A DNA stretch of 64,000 nucleotides from Anabaena cylindrica PCC 7122 (GTDB lineage: Bacteria; Cyanobacteriota; Cyanobacteriia; Cyanobacteriales; Nostocaceae), in the NCBI RefSeq assembly GCF_000317695.1, contig NC_019771.1, positions 4,826,001 to 4,890,000 of the forward strand, given 5' to 3'. The notes under the pieces are model-generated. The model worked only from the letters and a program-made list of their open reading frames with translations, made no database searches and was not told the DNA's origin. The translations under genes were made by a program, and so were the position numbers. Below are positions 1-9,306 of this stretch, in pieces; position 1 is the first letter of the stretch, and every line of letters starts with the position of its first letter.

Positions 1-818
1 GTCGAATTCTTACCAATGCTCACGTGGTTGATGGTGCTGACACAGTGAGTGTCACTCTCAAAGATGGGCGTAGCTTTGAAGGTAAAGTAATTGGGAAAGA
101 TGAATTAACTGATGTTGCGGTTGTGAAAATTCAAGCGAATAATTTGCCAACAGTGAGTATAGGTAATTCTGACCAACTACAAGCGGGACAATGGGCGATC
201 GCAATTGGTAATCCTCTAGGGTTAGATAATACCGTAACGACAGGCATTATCAGCGGTACCGGACGCTCTAGTAATCAAGTTGGCGTTCCCGATAAGCGAG
301 TAGAATTTATTCAAACCGACGCAGCAATTAACCCCGGTAACTCTGGTGGCCCTTTGCTAAATGCTCGCGGGGAAGTTATTGGTATGAATACGGCTATCAT
401 TCAAGGAGCGCAGGGTTTAGGATTTTCTATTCCTATTAACACAGCACAACGCATTTCTAATCAACTTATAACTACAGGTAAAGCGCAACATCCTTATTTA
501 GGAATTCAAATGGTGGGTTTAACACCTGAGTTGAAGCAACGTCTCAACTCAGATCCCAATAGTGGTTTAAGTGTAAAAGAAGACAAAGGTGTTTTGATAG
601 TCAAAGTTATGGTTAATTCACCAGCGGACAAAGCCGGAATACGCGCAGGTGATGTTATTCAAAAGCTCAATGGCCAATTAGTCACAGATGCGGCTAGTGT
701 CCAGAAAGCTGTCGAAAAAGCCCAAATTGGCGGAAATTTGCGTCTAGATCTGCGTCGCAATAACCAGAATATCAACATAGGTGTTAGTCCTGGTACTTTT
801 CCCACGCGAGTTCAATAA
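1..818 (+). CDS. HtrA/Deg-family serine protease with PDZ domain, 5' end cut by window
   Basis: Trypsin-like periplasmic or membrane-anchored protease/chaperone for damaged envelope proteins. The frame is open from the first bases, so the real start lies upstream of the window. The triad is visible: His in TNAHVV (codon 21-23), Asp in ELTDVAVV (codon 111-113) and Ser in NPGNSGGPL (codon 342-344). A single PDZ domain follows (about 500-800), containing NSPADKAGIRAGDVI. Cyanobacteria usually carry three paralogues (HtrA, HhoA, HhoB); the N-terminus needed to tell them apart is missing. A short hairpin follows the stop. Family call is very secure, the paralogue is open. Confidence 0.95.
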   Translation, partial: RILTNAHVVDGADTVSVTLKDGRSFEGKVIGKDELTDVAVVKIQANNLPTVSIGNSDQLQAGQWAIAIGNPLGLDNTVTTGIISGTGRSSNQVGVPDKRVEFIQTDAAINPGNSGGPLLNARGEVIGMNTAIIQGAQGLGFSIPINTAQRISNQLITTGKAQHPYLGIQMVGLTPELKQRLNSDPNSGLSVKEDKGVLIVKVMVNSPADKAGIRAGDVIQKLNGQLVTDAASVQKAVEKAQIGGNLRLDLRRNNQNINIGVSPGTFPTRVQ

Positions 819-831
819 TATTTTCAAACTA

Positions 832-852
832 GGGACGGAATCATTCTGTCCC
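832..852 (+). terminator. Possible terminator hairpin after the HtrA-like gene
   Basis: A 9-bp inverted repeat (GGGACGGAA / TTCTGTCCC, one G-U pair) with a 3-nt loop lies 14 bases after the stop. No clear T-run follows, so it may be an RNA-stabilising hairpin rather than a classical intrinsic terminator. Confidence 0.4.
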
Positions 853-997
853 CAGGGTTATTTCATTCTAGATTTAGGTAACGAATTTAGGTATTCTCAG
901 CCGTTGAGAGATAGAATCCCTGAAGCCTAAGATGTCAAAATTTAGAATGAAACAGCCCTGATTCTGTCTCTAATCTAAAATATTTCTGCGTGGTTAC

Positions 998-1282
998 TTA
1001 AATCAAATAATAGGAAATACTACAAGCAAATATTGCTAAAAGCACAGGAATTACAGTACTAAATTCTAGCTTGCCATTCTTAATAATTTTTAAACACCAT
1101 AGAGGAATCATTAAAGGCCAGAAGATAGTAGTTGTTAAACACATAATAAATGATAAAAATTTATCTTCTGGAGTAGATGCAGGGTGACGCAGGGAAAAAC
1201 TTAACCAATTGGTAAAAAAATAGCAAGTCATTAACAGATAACTAATTACTAAAGTCAATTGGATCTGATTCACGTTTTGCAC
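998..1282 (-). CDS. Small membrane protein, unknown function
   Basis: 94 aa, not recognised as a named family. The protein is strongly hydrophobic, with about three predicted membrane segments (roughly residues 8-28, 43-63 and 75-94) and a short charged stretch around RHPASTPEDK between the first two. It ends almost directly after the last hydrophobic segment. It is convergent with the HtrA-like gene and stands alone. The absence of competing frames and the coherent membrane pattern favour a real gene. No function can be assigned. Confidence 0.55.
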   Translation of the reverse strand: MQNVNQIQLTLVISYLLMTCYFFTNWLSFSLRHPASTPEDKFLSFIMCLTTTIFWPLMIPLWCLKIIKNGKLEFSTVIPVLLAIFACSISYYLI

Positions 1283-1914
1283 TCCTTAGATTATGCGAGA
1301 TCCAGTAATAATGTCTGTATTCAGGTTATTAGTATAGTTTGTACAGTGAAGATGCATAAGTTTGCGAAGAGACTTTCGTATTTAATAACTTTGAAGCTAA
1401 CTATACATTCTGCACTCAAGTCAATATTAATCGAATCCTAAAAACACCTTAATCAGTATTCTCACCGAATTTAAAATTTCAAGAATTGGGACAGTAATTA
1501 TACATAGCAATGTTAACTAACTATTCTCACCTTGGTATAGCACAGATCTAACAGAAGGTGCAAATAAAATGCAGCATTTGCTACGTTATAAGTTGATGTA
1601 AGCAGTTGCACAAAATAAATTATCTAGTTTTCTCCATTCTTCATTTTATGAGCATTCTGAACCGCAGGTCTGCGTAGCATCTCCTGACTCCCGAATTCTT
1701 ACAATAATTCTGCGTTGCTCGACACCATTTGTGGGGACAATTCATACATTTTCCCCACAGCTTTTCTACTCCTATATCTATTGAAGATGACTAAATTTGG
1801 TAGTTGTTGGAAACATCTCCACAGAATTGATCCCATTGCGACTTATCCGACAATAAAATTCTTCTTTTTATAAAGCTAGTTAGGTTTCTATTAGTTCAGC
1901 AAATGTTTGAGTAT
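1283..1914. other. Intergenic, no gene seen
   Basis: About 630 AT-rich bases between a minus-strand start and a minus-strand stop. Short open frames here have no RBS and no recognisable protein content. A GC-richer patch near 1665-1685 (GGTCTGCGTAGCATCTC) resembles dispersed cyanobacterial repeat fragments seen elsewhere in the window. Confidence 0.5.
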
Positions 1915-2601
1915 TTAAATTTGAGAAGTGGACGAAGTGCGATAACTATAGCCAACATGAGAATCCTTTTGAATATGCTGTTTAATGCTGTCGAAGTCGA
2001 TGAAGTAGTCAGCCACATCAATCAGGCTATCACTAGTCATTGTTTGCAAACCGATCACTTCTACTCTAGATCCCAAGCTGCTGACAGCACTGACAGCATA
2101 GGCTAAATCACCATCACCACTGACTAAAACAGCAGTATCGTAATAGGGTGCTAGAGTAATCATATCAACGGCAATTTCTACATTGAGATTGGGTTTTTTG
2201 CAATTTTCGGCAACTGCAACTATCTCTTTAGCAACTACACGATAGCCATTGCGACGCATCCATAATAGAAACCCTTGTTGTTTTTCCTTGCTGGCATCAA
2301 CCCCGGTATAAAAGAAAGCTCGCAACAATCGAGAACTCTGTGTTAAACGACATAGCAATTTAACGTAGTCGATTTCAATGCCTAGTTGCAAAGCTGCGTG
2401 AAATAGGTTTAAGCCATCTATAAAAATTGCCACTCGACCGCGACCCCGATCATCCTCATTGGGAACATCGGTCATTATCTCTTGTGGCTTGATTTCTCTG
2501 CCTTTGACACCATTTTTTACTGTGGGTGGCCCTTGCCAATGAGGTTTTTCTTTAAGTTCTTTATATTCGTTTGTTTTTTTGTTAAGATTAGTAAAACTCA
2601 T
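1915..2601 (-). CDS. NYN domain protein, LabA/DUF88-like
   Basis: 228 aa. A charged N-terminal extension (about 1-52) precedes a NYN (PIN-like, putative RNase) domain opening with VAIFIDGLNLFHAA. The acidic metal-site motifs are present: FIDGLN near residue 62 and SGDGDLAYAV near residue 160. LabA, a cyanobacterial relative, acts in circadian output repression in Synechococcus; whether this paralogue does so is not shown here. The gene stands alone on the minus strand. Domain call is strong, biological role uncertain. Confidence 0.85.
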   Translation of the reverse strand: MSFTNLNKKTNEYKELKEKPHWQGPPTVKNGVKGREIKPQEIMTDVPNEDDRGRGRVAIFIDGLNLFHAALQLGIEIDYVKLLCRLTQSSRLLRAFFYTGVDASKEKQQGFLLWMRRNGYRVVAKEIVAVAENCKKPNLNVEIAVDMITLAPYYDTAVLVSGDGDLAYAVSAVSSLGSRVEVIGLQTMTSDSLIDVADYFIDFDSIKQHIQKDSHVGYSYRTSSTSQI

Positions 2602-2930
2602 AGATACCTCTAGATTTTAAATTTGGGATGTATTTGATAAATTACTAATACTAGTATAGTCTGTACCCAGTTAATAACCGTAGTTATAAAAGCAATAAGA
2701 AATTGTATACAGACACTAGCTACAAATAAATTTAACTCATTGAGACTGAGCCATATCTTAAATTAAAGTAATGGATGAGAGTAACTACAGCAATAGTATT
2801 ATAGTGCTGACTGATATTGTGATTCAAACCCAGATGTGAGCAGCCTTTCATTGCTCCTATTCGCAGAGCAGAAAAAGCAAAATTTTTTTGATTTGTCCTA
2901 GCTTAAATATTAAGAAATTGTGAATTTTTT
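2602..2930. other. Intergenic, no gene seen
   Basis: About 330 AT-rich bases between the start of the NYN gene and the stop of the universal stress gene (both minus strand). It presumably carries the NYN promoter; no clear motif or RNA structure was recognised. Confidence 0.4.
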
Positions 2931-3458
2931 TTAGATGGAAGTTACTTGAGTGTCTTTGCTATTTGGGATTTTTGTAGGAATTAAACCTTGTACGGTGAGA
3001 ACTGAGCAATGAGCATGATGTAGTACGTAATTGCTGACACTGCCTAAGAAAACCTCACTGATTCCAGTTATTCCTCTACGACCGACAATAATGAGGTCAG
3101 CTGGCCAACTTAATGCTAATTCACAGATTATGCGACCTGCGTCACCTACAGTTTGGGTGATATCAGTTTTGACACCGGCATTAACTGCTGTTTGAGTGAG
3201 CGATCGCATCCAGTCAAGTCTTTCTTGCTTGAGTTTATCCCAAGCTTGCATATATTGATTGATGTTTTCTGTATACAAAGTGGGATAAATTGTTTCTGGT
3301 TGCAAAAATATAGGATTGAGGTAAGGATCTTCTAAGGGCGATAGCACATGAAGCAACATCAAGGCTGAATTGCTTGTTTTTGCCAAAAATAGGGCTTGCT
3401 CGAAAATATACTGACTTGTTTCGGAGTTGTCTAAAGCAACTAAAATTTGGTGAAACAT
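2931..3458 (-). CDS. Universal stress protein, single UspA domain
   Basis: 175 aa from the preferred ATG, which gives the classical UspA start MFHQILVALDNSE and has AAGGAA eight bases upstream. The frame stays open 29 codons further, to 3545, but that extension has no family similarity. The ATP-binding signature is present near the C-terminus: GRRGITG followed by LGSVSNYVLHHAHCSVLTV. The protein has a long central insertion (about 45-90), as common in cyanobacterial Usp proteins. It is divergent from the phosphoribosyltransferase gene. The specific stress it answers cannot be read from sequence. Confidence 0.88.
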   Translation of the reverse strand: MFHQILVALDNSETSQYIFEQALFLAKTSNSALMLLHVLSPLEDPYLNPIFLQPETIYPTLYTENINQYMQAWDKLKQERLDWMRSLTQTAVNAGVKTDITQTVGDAGRIICELALSWPADLIIVGRRGITGISEVFLGSVSNYVLHHAHCSVLTVQGLIPTKIPNSKDTQVTSI

Positions 3459-3794
3459 AGTTAATATTCCTTGAGGAGTAGGTAGCAATAAGCAAGCTTG
3501 AGCGTCAGTTTCGACAAGTCTTAAGTTTGGTTTTATTTTGCCCATTTACTTATATACAAACCATTTTAACCTTTTTTGACCGGATCGTTATTTCTGATCA
3601 CCTGCATTTTGGATCTACCATAGAAATTAAGAGAGAATGTTTAACTCTAGAGTTGTATCGAGATTCCTTCTCACATCCCATAAAAACTGGAGAATGGCCT
3701 CATCGCCGAATTAAGCAATATATGAGTTTTTTCTGGCGTTGCAGATGAGGAGAAGTTGTTGGTCATCCAAAATCATTACCAGGTGGTGATAGTG
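3459..3794. other. Divergent intergenic region between usp and phosphoribosyltransferase genes
   Basis: About 335 bases that should contain both divergent promoters. A 73-codon plus-strand frame at 3527-3748 has no RBS or family similarity and is treated as chance. No operator-like repeat was recognised. Confidence 0.4.
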
Positions 3795-4499
3795 ATGCTG
3801 AAAAGATTTCATAACCGCACAGAAGCAGGACAAATTTTAGCGCAACATTTAACAGCCTATACTCACCGAGAAGACTTGCTAGTATTGGGTTTGCCTCGTG
3901 GAGGTGTGCCGGTGGCCTTTGAAGTAGCCAAAAAATTAAATGCACCTCTGGATGTCTGTATAGTCAGAAAACTCGGCGTACCTGGCCATAAAGAATTGGC
4001 AATGGGTGCGATCGCAATGCTCACTCTTGGCGAAGCGTCTCATGGAGAAGGTATTGCTAATCAGGGTATGGAGATACTAAATTATGATGTCATCAATGCC
4101 TTGGGGATAGACAGGAAAGTTATTGAAATAGTTGCTGCCGAAGAATTGCAAGAATTAAAACGACGCGATCGCACTTATCGGGGTAATGCTCCTCCTTTAA
4201 ATGTCAAAAATAAAACAGTGATTTTGATAGATGATGGCATTGCTACTGGCTCAACCATGCGTGCTGCGATCGCAATCCTTAAACAACAGCAGCCTACAAC
4301 CATTGTTGTCGCAGTTCCAGTTGCACCAACAAGCACTTACCAAGAGTTACAGCTAGAAGTAGACAACATAGTTTGTTTGCAAACTCCAAAACAAATGTCT
4401 GCTATTGGATTTTGGTATGAAGATTTTTCCCAAACTACAGATGAAGAAGTACGCGCACTTTTAGCCAAGCAATCAGATAGGAGGAAATTATCAGATTGA
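3795..4499 (+). CDS. Phosphoribosyltransferase-domain protein
   Basis: 234 aa from the chosen ATG, which has AGGTGG eight bases upstream; a longer TTG-started frame begins at 3756. The PRPP-binding loop is clear: VILIDDGIATGSTM (about residues 142-155). An N-terminal GLPRGGVPVAFEVA motif matches the family of stand-alone type I PRTases often found beside universal stress or dienelactone-hydrolase genes. The natural base substrate is not known for this subfamily. It is divergent from the Usp gene, which supports a stress-linked context but does not prove it. Confidence 0.85.
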   Translation: MLKRFHNRTEAGQILAQHLTAYTHREDLLVLGLPRGGVPVAFEVAKKLNAPLDVCIVRKLGVPGHKELAMGAIAMLTLGEASHGEGIANQGMEILNYDVINALGIDRKVIEIVAAEELQELKRRDRTYRGNAPPLNVKNKTVILIDDGIATGSTMRAAIAILKQQQPTTIVVAVPVAPTSTYQELQLEVDNIVCLQTPKQMSAIGFWYEDFSQTTDEEVRALLAKQSDRRKLSD

Positions 4500-4808
4500 A
4501 CTTAGCTATATACCCAGTGTTTTTGTGATGAGTTTTGCTTGCTCTCCTTCAGGCTAATTACGGTGTTAGAGTGTCGTTTGAGAACCTATCGTGTTGATAA
4601 AGGTAGTCGTGGGGAATCTTTGCCTGTATTAGCTTATTCTGTGATATTATGAGCAACTATATATCTAAGTAAATATACTAAATTAATCAATAGGATGCGT
4701 AGAAAAACATCTCATCCTGAAGATAGATGTAGTTTATATAAAGTAGACGCACTTGACACACAATTTCATTATGATGAATAGAAGTTTGCTAATAACAATA
4801 TCTTAGAT
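4500..4808. other. Intergenic, no gene seen
   Basis: About 310 bases ahead of the lipoprotein gene. It should contain the promoter of the lipoprotein/kinase pair. A short coding-like stretch near 4564-4650 has no usable context and was not called. Confidence 0.4.
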
Positions 4809-5675
4809 ATGAAAAAGATTGCTCATTCAATGACCATAGGATGTATAGTTTTAGGGCTGTGCAGTTGCGCGTCAATCAACTCAACTATGCCAACAGCCTC
4901 TAGTCCATCTGCTAGTTCCATAAATTCTTCAAACCAAAAGATCATCAAAATTGGTGGTTCCAGTTCCACGGTGACAGTTTTAAAACTGTTGGCACAAGCT
5001 TATCAAGCCCAAAACAACAACATTAAAATTGAGTTTATCTCTAATACTCAGTCAGAAGGAGCGATTGCAGCTTTAAAAAACAACATCCTTGATATTGCTG
5101 GTAGCAGTCACAAACTCAAACCCGAAGAAAACAATGGTCAAATTCAATATCGTGAATTGGCAAAAGATTTGTTATTAGTTGCTACCAACAACAGCGTCAA
5201 AGGTGTTACTAATTTATCCACTAAACAATTAAAAGCCATTTATCAAAGTGAAATTGCCAACTGGCAAGAATTGGGCGGAGCTAATGCCAACATTATTGTA
5301 TTGGATAGACCTGAAGACGAGTCAGCAAAAAAATTATTGCGAAAATACTATTTGGGAGCAGAAAAGACCAGCACTAAAGCCATTGTTTTGAATAAAGAAG
5401 GACAATTAATTGAAACCTTACAAAATACACCGAATTCCATTGGTGCTTTTTCTTTAGCATATTCTGTAATCAATCAATTACCAGTCAATCGCCTCAGTCT
5501 CAATGGTGTTGAACCCACAATAGAAAATTTCAGAAGTGGAAAATATCAAATGGTACGTTACATTGGAATAAACTGGCATAAAAAGCCTTCAGCACCCACT
5601 CAGAATTTTATTAATTTTATCTTTAGCGAAGAAGGTAATAAAATTCTGCAAAAAAATGGGTTTATTCCCAATTAA
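4809..5675 (+). CDS. PstS/SphX-like phosphate-type substrate-binding lipoprotein
   Basis: 288 aa. The N-terminus has a lipoprotein signal with LCSC lipobox (modified Cys about residue 20), then a Ser/Thr-rich linker and a PBP domain. Family marks include KIGGSSSTVTVLK, DIAGSSHKLK and the LSTKQLKAIYQSEIANW segment typical of phosphate-binding PstS/SphX relatives. No pstCAB permease genes follow. Instead a histidine kinase starts 23 bases after the stop, so this protein more likely presents a ligand to the kinase than feeds a transporter. Ligand identity (phosphate or another oxyanion) is inferred from the family only. Confidence 0.87.
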   Translation: MKKIAHSMTIGCIVLGLCSCASINSTMPTASSPSASSINSSNQKIIKIGGSSSTVTVLKLLAQAYQAQNNNIKIEFISNTQSEGAIAALKNNILDIAGSSHKLKPEENNGQIQYRELAKDLLLVATNNSVKGVTNLSTKQLKAIYQSEIANWQELGGANANIIVLDRPEDESAKKLLRKYYLGAEKTSTKAIVLNKEGQLIETLQNTPNSIGAFSLAYSVINQLPVNRLSLNGVEPTIENFRSGKYQMVRYIGINWHKKPSAPTQNFINFIFSEEGNKILQKNGFIPN

Positions 5676-5698
5676 TTAGTTAATTAAATAACATTATT

Positions 5699-7711
5699 AT
5701 GCAGAGATTTTTTAAGCGGCTGAATCTAAGCCAAAAAATTGTCATACCACTACTCATAGTTTACTTGAGCGTATTCACATCAGGCTTAGTAGTAATAGGA
5801 AATTGGTTTACGGAAAATTTAGAGAGAAATTTCCGTCAAGATTTGGAGAGATTTACCGAACGGGTTAATCAAGATTTTCAGTATGAACAGCAAGCCCTAC
5901 AAACTAAAATCGAACTGATGGCTTATCAAAATAAGCTTCAACAAGCTATTGAGCAAGGAGATCAAGTATTACTGTTACAGGTATTATTGCCACTGAAGAC
6001 AGTATTAAAATTGGATTGGCTGAAAGTAGTTGATACTAAAGGAAACATCCTTACCGACTTGCGTAGCATTTCACTATCTCAAATGAAAGTATCAGATCAA
6101 TTAATTACTAGTAGTGCCAGTAATGGAGCGCAATTAATTGATTTTGTTGATGTAGAAAGTGGGAAAAAAATTCTTCAGAGTGTAACTTATTCAATCAAAA
6201 CACCAACAGGATTACTAGGAGGAATCATTATTGGCAACTTAGTAGATGATAACCTACTGAAAAGAGTTGTATCTGGTTCTTCCAAACATCTAATTATCCA
6301 AAAAAATAATCATATAATTGCGACATCCTTATCAATAGAGCAGCATGATAATTGGAAATTACCCGATCCTGAGTTGCCAGTGGCACAAATTATGATTGAT
6401 AACCAGAACTATTTAGCCAAAAGCATCTTAGTTTATGGAAATAGTCAGTCTTTGACCACTACAGTATTGTTCCCCACATCAACACTAAAAATGGAGCAAT
6501 GGAGACTATGGCAACATTTGGGATTCTTGTACTTGTTGGGTAGTGCTATTGTGGCAATTGCCGGATTTTTAACGGTGCAAACAATTACTCGTCCCCTAAA
6601 AGTTGTTACACAAATTGCACAACAAGTCACCCAAGAATCAAATTTTGATCTCCAAGCTCCGGTCACAACTCAAGACGAAGTTGGGATATTAGCTATTTCT
6701 TTTAACCAGTTAATTCAACAGGTAAAGCAACTGTTAATAGAACAATACGAAGCCAACCAAAAACTAGAGGTTTACAGCCAAATACTAGAACAAAAAGTAG
6801 AAGAACGCACGCAAGCACTGCGGCAAAAAAATATAGACCTCAATCACACTCTACATGAACTCAAACTTACCCAGTCCCAATTAATCCAAAACGAAAAAAT
6901 GTCTTCTTTGGGACAAATGATTGCTGGTATTGCCCATGAAATTAATAACCCTGTTAATTTCATCTATGGCAATCTTAAGCACACTGAAGATTATGCTCAA
7001 CAATTACTATGGTTAATTCAACTTTATCAAAAATATTACCCCTACCCAGAATCAGAAATTCAAAATGCTCAAGAAGAAGCTGATGTTAAATTTTTAATGG
7101 AAGATTTTCCAAAAGTATTCACTTCTATGAAGATAGGAGCAAGTCGTATACGAGAAATTGTCCTCAGTTTACGAATCTTTTCTCGTTTGGATGAAGCCGA
7201 GTTTAAAATTGCTGATCTCCATGAAGGAATTGATAGCACCCTGTTAATTTTACAACACCGTCTCAAATCCCAAAACATAGATACAAGCGGGAATTTAGAT
7301 CAACCTCGCCCTCAAATTACAGTGATTAAAGAGTATGGTAAAATTCCTAAAATTAAGTGCTTTTCAGGACAATTAAATCAAGTATTTATGAACGTCTTGG
7401 TCAATGCTATTGATGCTTTAGAAGAAGCTTTTCAAAATGGTTGTTGTCCAGAACCCGTAATTCGTATTTCTTCAGAGCAGGTGGATGAAAACGTCTTTGT
7501 TCATATTGTTGATAATGGCACAGGGGTTCCAGAAGAAATCCAGCCTCATCTATTTGACCCCTTTTTCACTACAAAACCAGTTGGCAAAGGTACTGGTATA
7601 GGATTGTCGATTAGCTACCAGATTGTTACTGAAAAACATGGTGGTTCCTTGCGTTGCATTTCATCACCAGGTCAGGGTACAGAGTTTGTAATTTCCATCC
7701 CTATTCATTAG
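5699..7711 (+). CDS. Membrane sensor histidine kinase
   Basis: 670 aa. A membrane segment near residues 13-35 is followed by an extracytoplasmic sensor region (about 36-270), a second membrane segment (about 273-296), HAMP (297-350), a coiled coil (350-400), and a dimerisation/phosphoacceptor domain with IAHEINNPVNF (His413). The ATPase core follows: QVFMNVLVNAIDAL, VDNGTGVP, FFTTKPVGKGTGIGLS. The NPVNF subclass is abundant in cyanobacteria. It is 23 bases downstream of the binding lipoprotein and surely co-transcribed. No response regulator is nearby, so the partner is encoded elsewhere. Confidence 0.93.
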   Translation: MQRFFKRLNLSQKIVIPLLIVYLSVFTSGLVVIGNWFTENLERNFRQDLERFTERVNQDFQYEQQALQTKIELMAYQNKLQQAIEQGDQVLLLQVLLPLKTVLKLDWLKVVDTKGNILTDLRSISLSQMKVSDQLITSSASNGAQLIDFVDVESGKKILQSVTYSIKTPTGLLGGIIIGNLVDDNLLKRVVSGSSKHLIIQKNNHIIATSLSIEQHDNWKLPDPELPVAQIMIDNQNYLAKSILVYGNSQSLTTTVLFPTSTLKMEQWRLWQHLGFLYLLGSAIVAIAGFLTVQTITRPLKVVTQIAQQVTQESNFDLQAPVTTQDEVGILAISFNQLIQQVKQLLIEQYEANQKLEVYSQILEQKVEERTQALRQKNIDLNHTLHELKLTQSQLIQNEKMSSLGQMIAGIAHEINNPVNFIYGNLKHTEDYAQQLLWLIQLYQKYYPYPESEIQNAQEEADVKFLMEDFPKVFTSMKIGASRIREIVLSLRIFSRLDEAEFKIADLHEGIDSTLLILQHRLKSQNIDTSGNLDQPRPQITVIKEYGKIPKIKCFSGQLNQVFMNVLVNAIDALEEAFQNGCCPEPVIRISSEQVDENVFVHIVDNGTGVPEEIQPHLFDPFFTTKPVGKGTGIGLSISYQIVTEKHGGSLRCISSPGQGTEFVISIPIH

Positions 7712-8092
7712 ACTTTTTGCAAAATCCCCACAAGTACTGATATTAGTAACAGTTAAACTATGTCTTTAGGTATAAAAATAAACAAATTATTTGTGTTACG
7801 CTACAAGCATGAAAAAAGCAACTCGTCCAGTTTTAAAAAGTATAAATACTGAGTGTACTTAGTAGAGCATAACCTGAAAAAGTTCATAATTATGAGCTTT
7901 TAATCCCCTCTTTCCAAGCTACGGAAATGAAGGAAGACATAAGCAAAGAGGGAACATCCCAATTTTCCAAAAACACCGTAATTGTCATTTTGTGTCCCTA
8001 AAGGGAACTCTAGGCATTGCGTAATGGAAATTACACATTTGGGATGCCCCCGAAAAAGAAGACTTCTTGCCTATATCTAGTCTGCACAGTAA
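7712..8092. other. Intergenic upstream of the intron remnant, no gene seen
   Basis: About 380 bases with no convincing open frame. It may hold further decayed intron sequence, because a degenerate domain V/VI follows, but no 5' intron boundary or reverse-transcriptase coding could be recognised. Confidence 0.35.
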
Positions 8093-8171
8093 GAGCCGCA
8101 TGAGATTGAAAACTATCATGCACGGTTTTGAATCAGAGGTGAAGAATAACTATATTCTCACCGACTTTAAC
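8093..8171 (+). mobile_element. Degenerate group II intron 3' end (domain V and VI remnant)
   Basis: 8093-8129 begins GAGCCG and ends CGGTTTT, with a central hairpin around ATTGAAAAC. This is the layout of group II intron domain V (AGC triad, 2-nt bulge, GNRA-type loop). 8132-8171 folds as a second hairpin (GAGGTGAAGAAT / ATTCTCACC) ending GACTTTAAC, as in domain VI and the intron 3' end. The helix under the loop has mismatches and an inserted base compared with the 34-nt consensus I know. No maturase lies upstream, so this looks like a dead remnant. It ends about 30 bases before the csbD start. Confidence 0.5.
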
Positions 8172-8202
8172 AGTGATTTTGAAAATTAATACGGAGGTCA
8201 TT

Positions 8203-8385
8203 ATGAGTTTAGAAAATCGGGTTCAAGCAACGGCCAAAAATATCGAAGGCAAAGTTCAAGAAGCTGTAGGCAATGTTACCGGAGATCCCCAAGCTCAAGC
8301 CGAAGGTAAGGCAAAACAAGTTGAAGCAAGCACTATTCACGTTGTTGAAAATGTGAAAGATGAGGTCAAAAAAATTATTGATTAA
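8203..8385 (+). CDS. CsbD-family stress protein
   Basis: 60 aa small hydrophilic CsbD protein: MSLENRVQATAKNIEGKVQE, then VGNVTGDPQAQAEGKAKQVE, the family signature. The ATG is preceded at close spacing by a strong GGAGGT site, so the longer frame from 8173 was rejected. CsbD proteins are general-stress-induced in many bacteria; the molecular function is unknown. The gene lies just downstream of a group II intron remnant and upstream of a second, exported CsbD-like gene. Confidence 0.9.
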   Translation: MSLENRVQATAKNIEGKVQEAVGNVTGDPQAQAEGKAKQVEASTIHVVENVKDEVKKIID

Positions 8386-8762
8386 TACCATTTCTCTATA
8401 ACAATGCACGTTAATTTGTGGATGTATAACCAGCATCCTAAATGTGCAAAATGCTCTCAAACCAGAATTATGGAGCTACATAAATAAAGTCTACCGTAAG
8501 AATTCAGGAGAAGGAAGAAGAATATTTTATCTCTTCTATTAAGAGTCTCCTGCTATATCAGACATCCTGTATCCTTACAGTCTACCTTCACAGGTGGAAT
8601 TTGTTTGTGTTGCCGCGAATCCCATCTGCTTTTTTCAATTTAGCAAAGGTACTGTTTTATCGAAAGTATGAATAAAATCCAATTTTCCATACTTTCTAAT
8701 TCTACACCCATAGTTAATAGTTGAGTCAACACCTGTAAAAATTAAAGATTTTGGAATTTAGA
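8386..8762. other. Intergenic between the two CsbD genes, no gene seen
   Basis: About 375 AT-rich bases. The distance suggests separate promoters for the two CsbD genes. No named motif was recognised. Confidence 0.35.
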
Positions 8763-9218
8763 ATGATTTTACTTCAAAAAATTTGTAAGTTATTGCTAAC
8801 AATTAGCCTAGTTTTATTAGTTTCAACTTCTATAGGATTGGATTTAGCTTCTGGAGAAAGTTTGGCTGCAACTCCACTCAGTGATCTAATCAGTCAACCG
8901 CCTATTCAAATAGCAACAATGGATAGAGCGAAAGCAGGTTTTAAGAATATTGAAGGACAAAATCAAGAAGCAATTGGCAATATTACAGGCGACCGGAAAG
9001 ACCAAATTGTTGGCAGAGCTAAACAAGGAGAAAGCCGAGTTCGTCAATCAATAGAAGACATGAAAAGTAAGCTGAATTTATCAGGAAGAGCAAAAGCCGT
9101 TTCTAAGAAAATTGAAGGCAAAAATCAAGAAGCTGCTGGCAAAGCTAAACAAGTAGAAGGTCAATTTCGTAACACGATAGAAGATGTAAAAGGTAATATT
9201 CAAAGCATCCTTAATTAA
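8763..9218 (+). CDS. Exported protein with two CsbD-like repeats
   Basis: 151 aa from ATG 8763 (a TTG four codons earlier keeps the same frame). A hydrophobic signal segment at about residues 8-28 and a likely signal-peptidase site near SLAA precede two CsbD-type repeats. The first is FKNIEGQNQEAIGNITGDR plus GRAKQGESRVRQSIEDMK; the second is SKKIEGKNQEAAGKAKQVE, lacking the central ITGD-type segment. CsbD domains are normally cytoplasmic, so an exported, duplicated version is unusual. Its neighbours (cytoplasmic CsbD, membrane proline-rich protein) suggest a stress-related cluster. Confidence 0.82.
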   Translation: MILLQKICKLLLTISLVLLVSTSIGLDLASGESLAATPLSDLISQPPIQIATMDRAKAGFKNIEGQNQEAIGNITGDRKDQIVGRAKQGESRVRQSIEDMKSKLNLSGRAKAVSKKIEGKNQEAAGKAKQVEGQFRNTIEDVKGNIQSILN

Positions 9219-9306
9219 GGTCTAAAAAAAATGACATTTGCGTAGGTTTTATGTCAGTTCTATTCGTCATGTATTTTAATTCCACCAATTATTCCTGGTA
9301 GCAACT

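Noticed and set aside
1259..1441. Plus-strand 60-codon frame
   Set aside because: Starts inside the opposite-strand membrane-protein gene, no RBS, low-complexity composition.
3527..3748. Plus-strand open frame between the stress protein and phosphoribosyltransferase genes
   Set aside because: No ribosome-binding site or protein similarity, overlaps the upstream extension of the minus-strand gene and lies in the expected promoter region.
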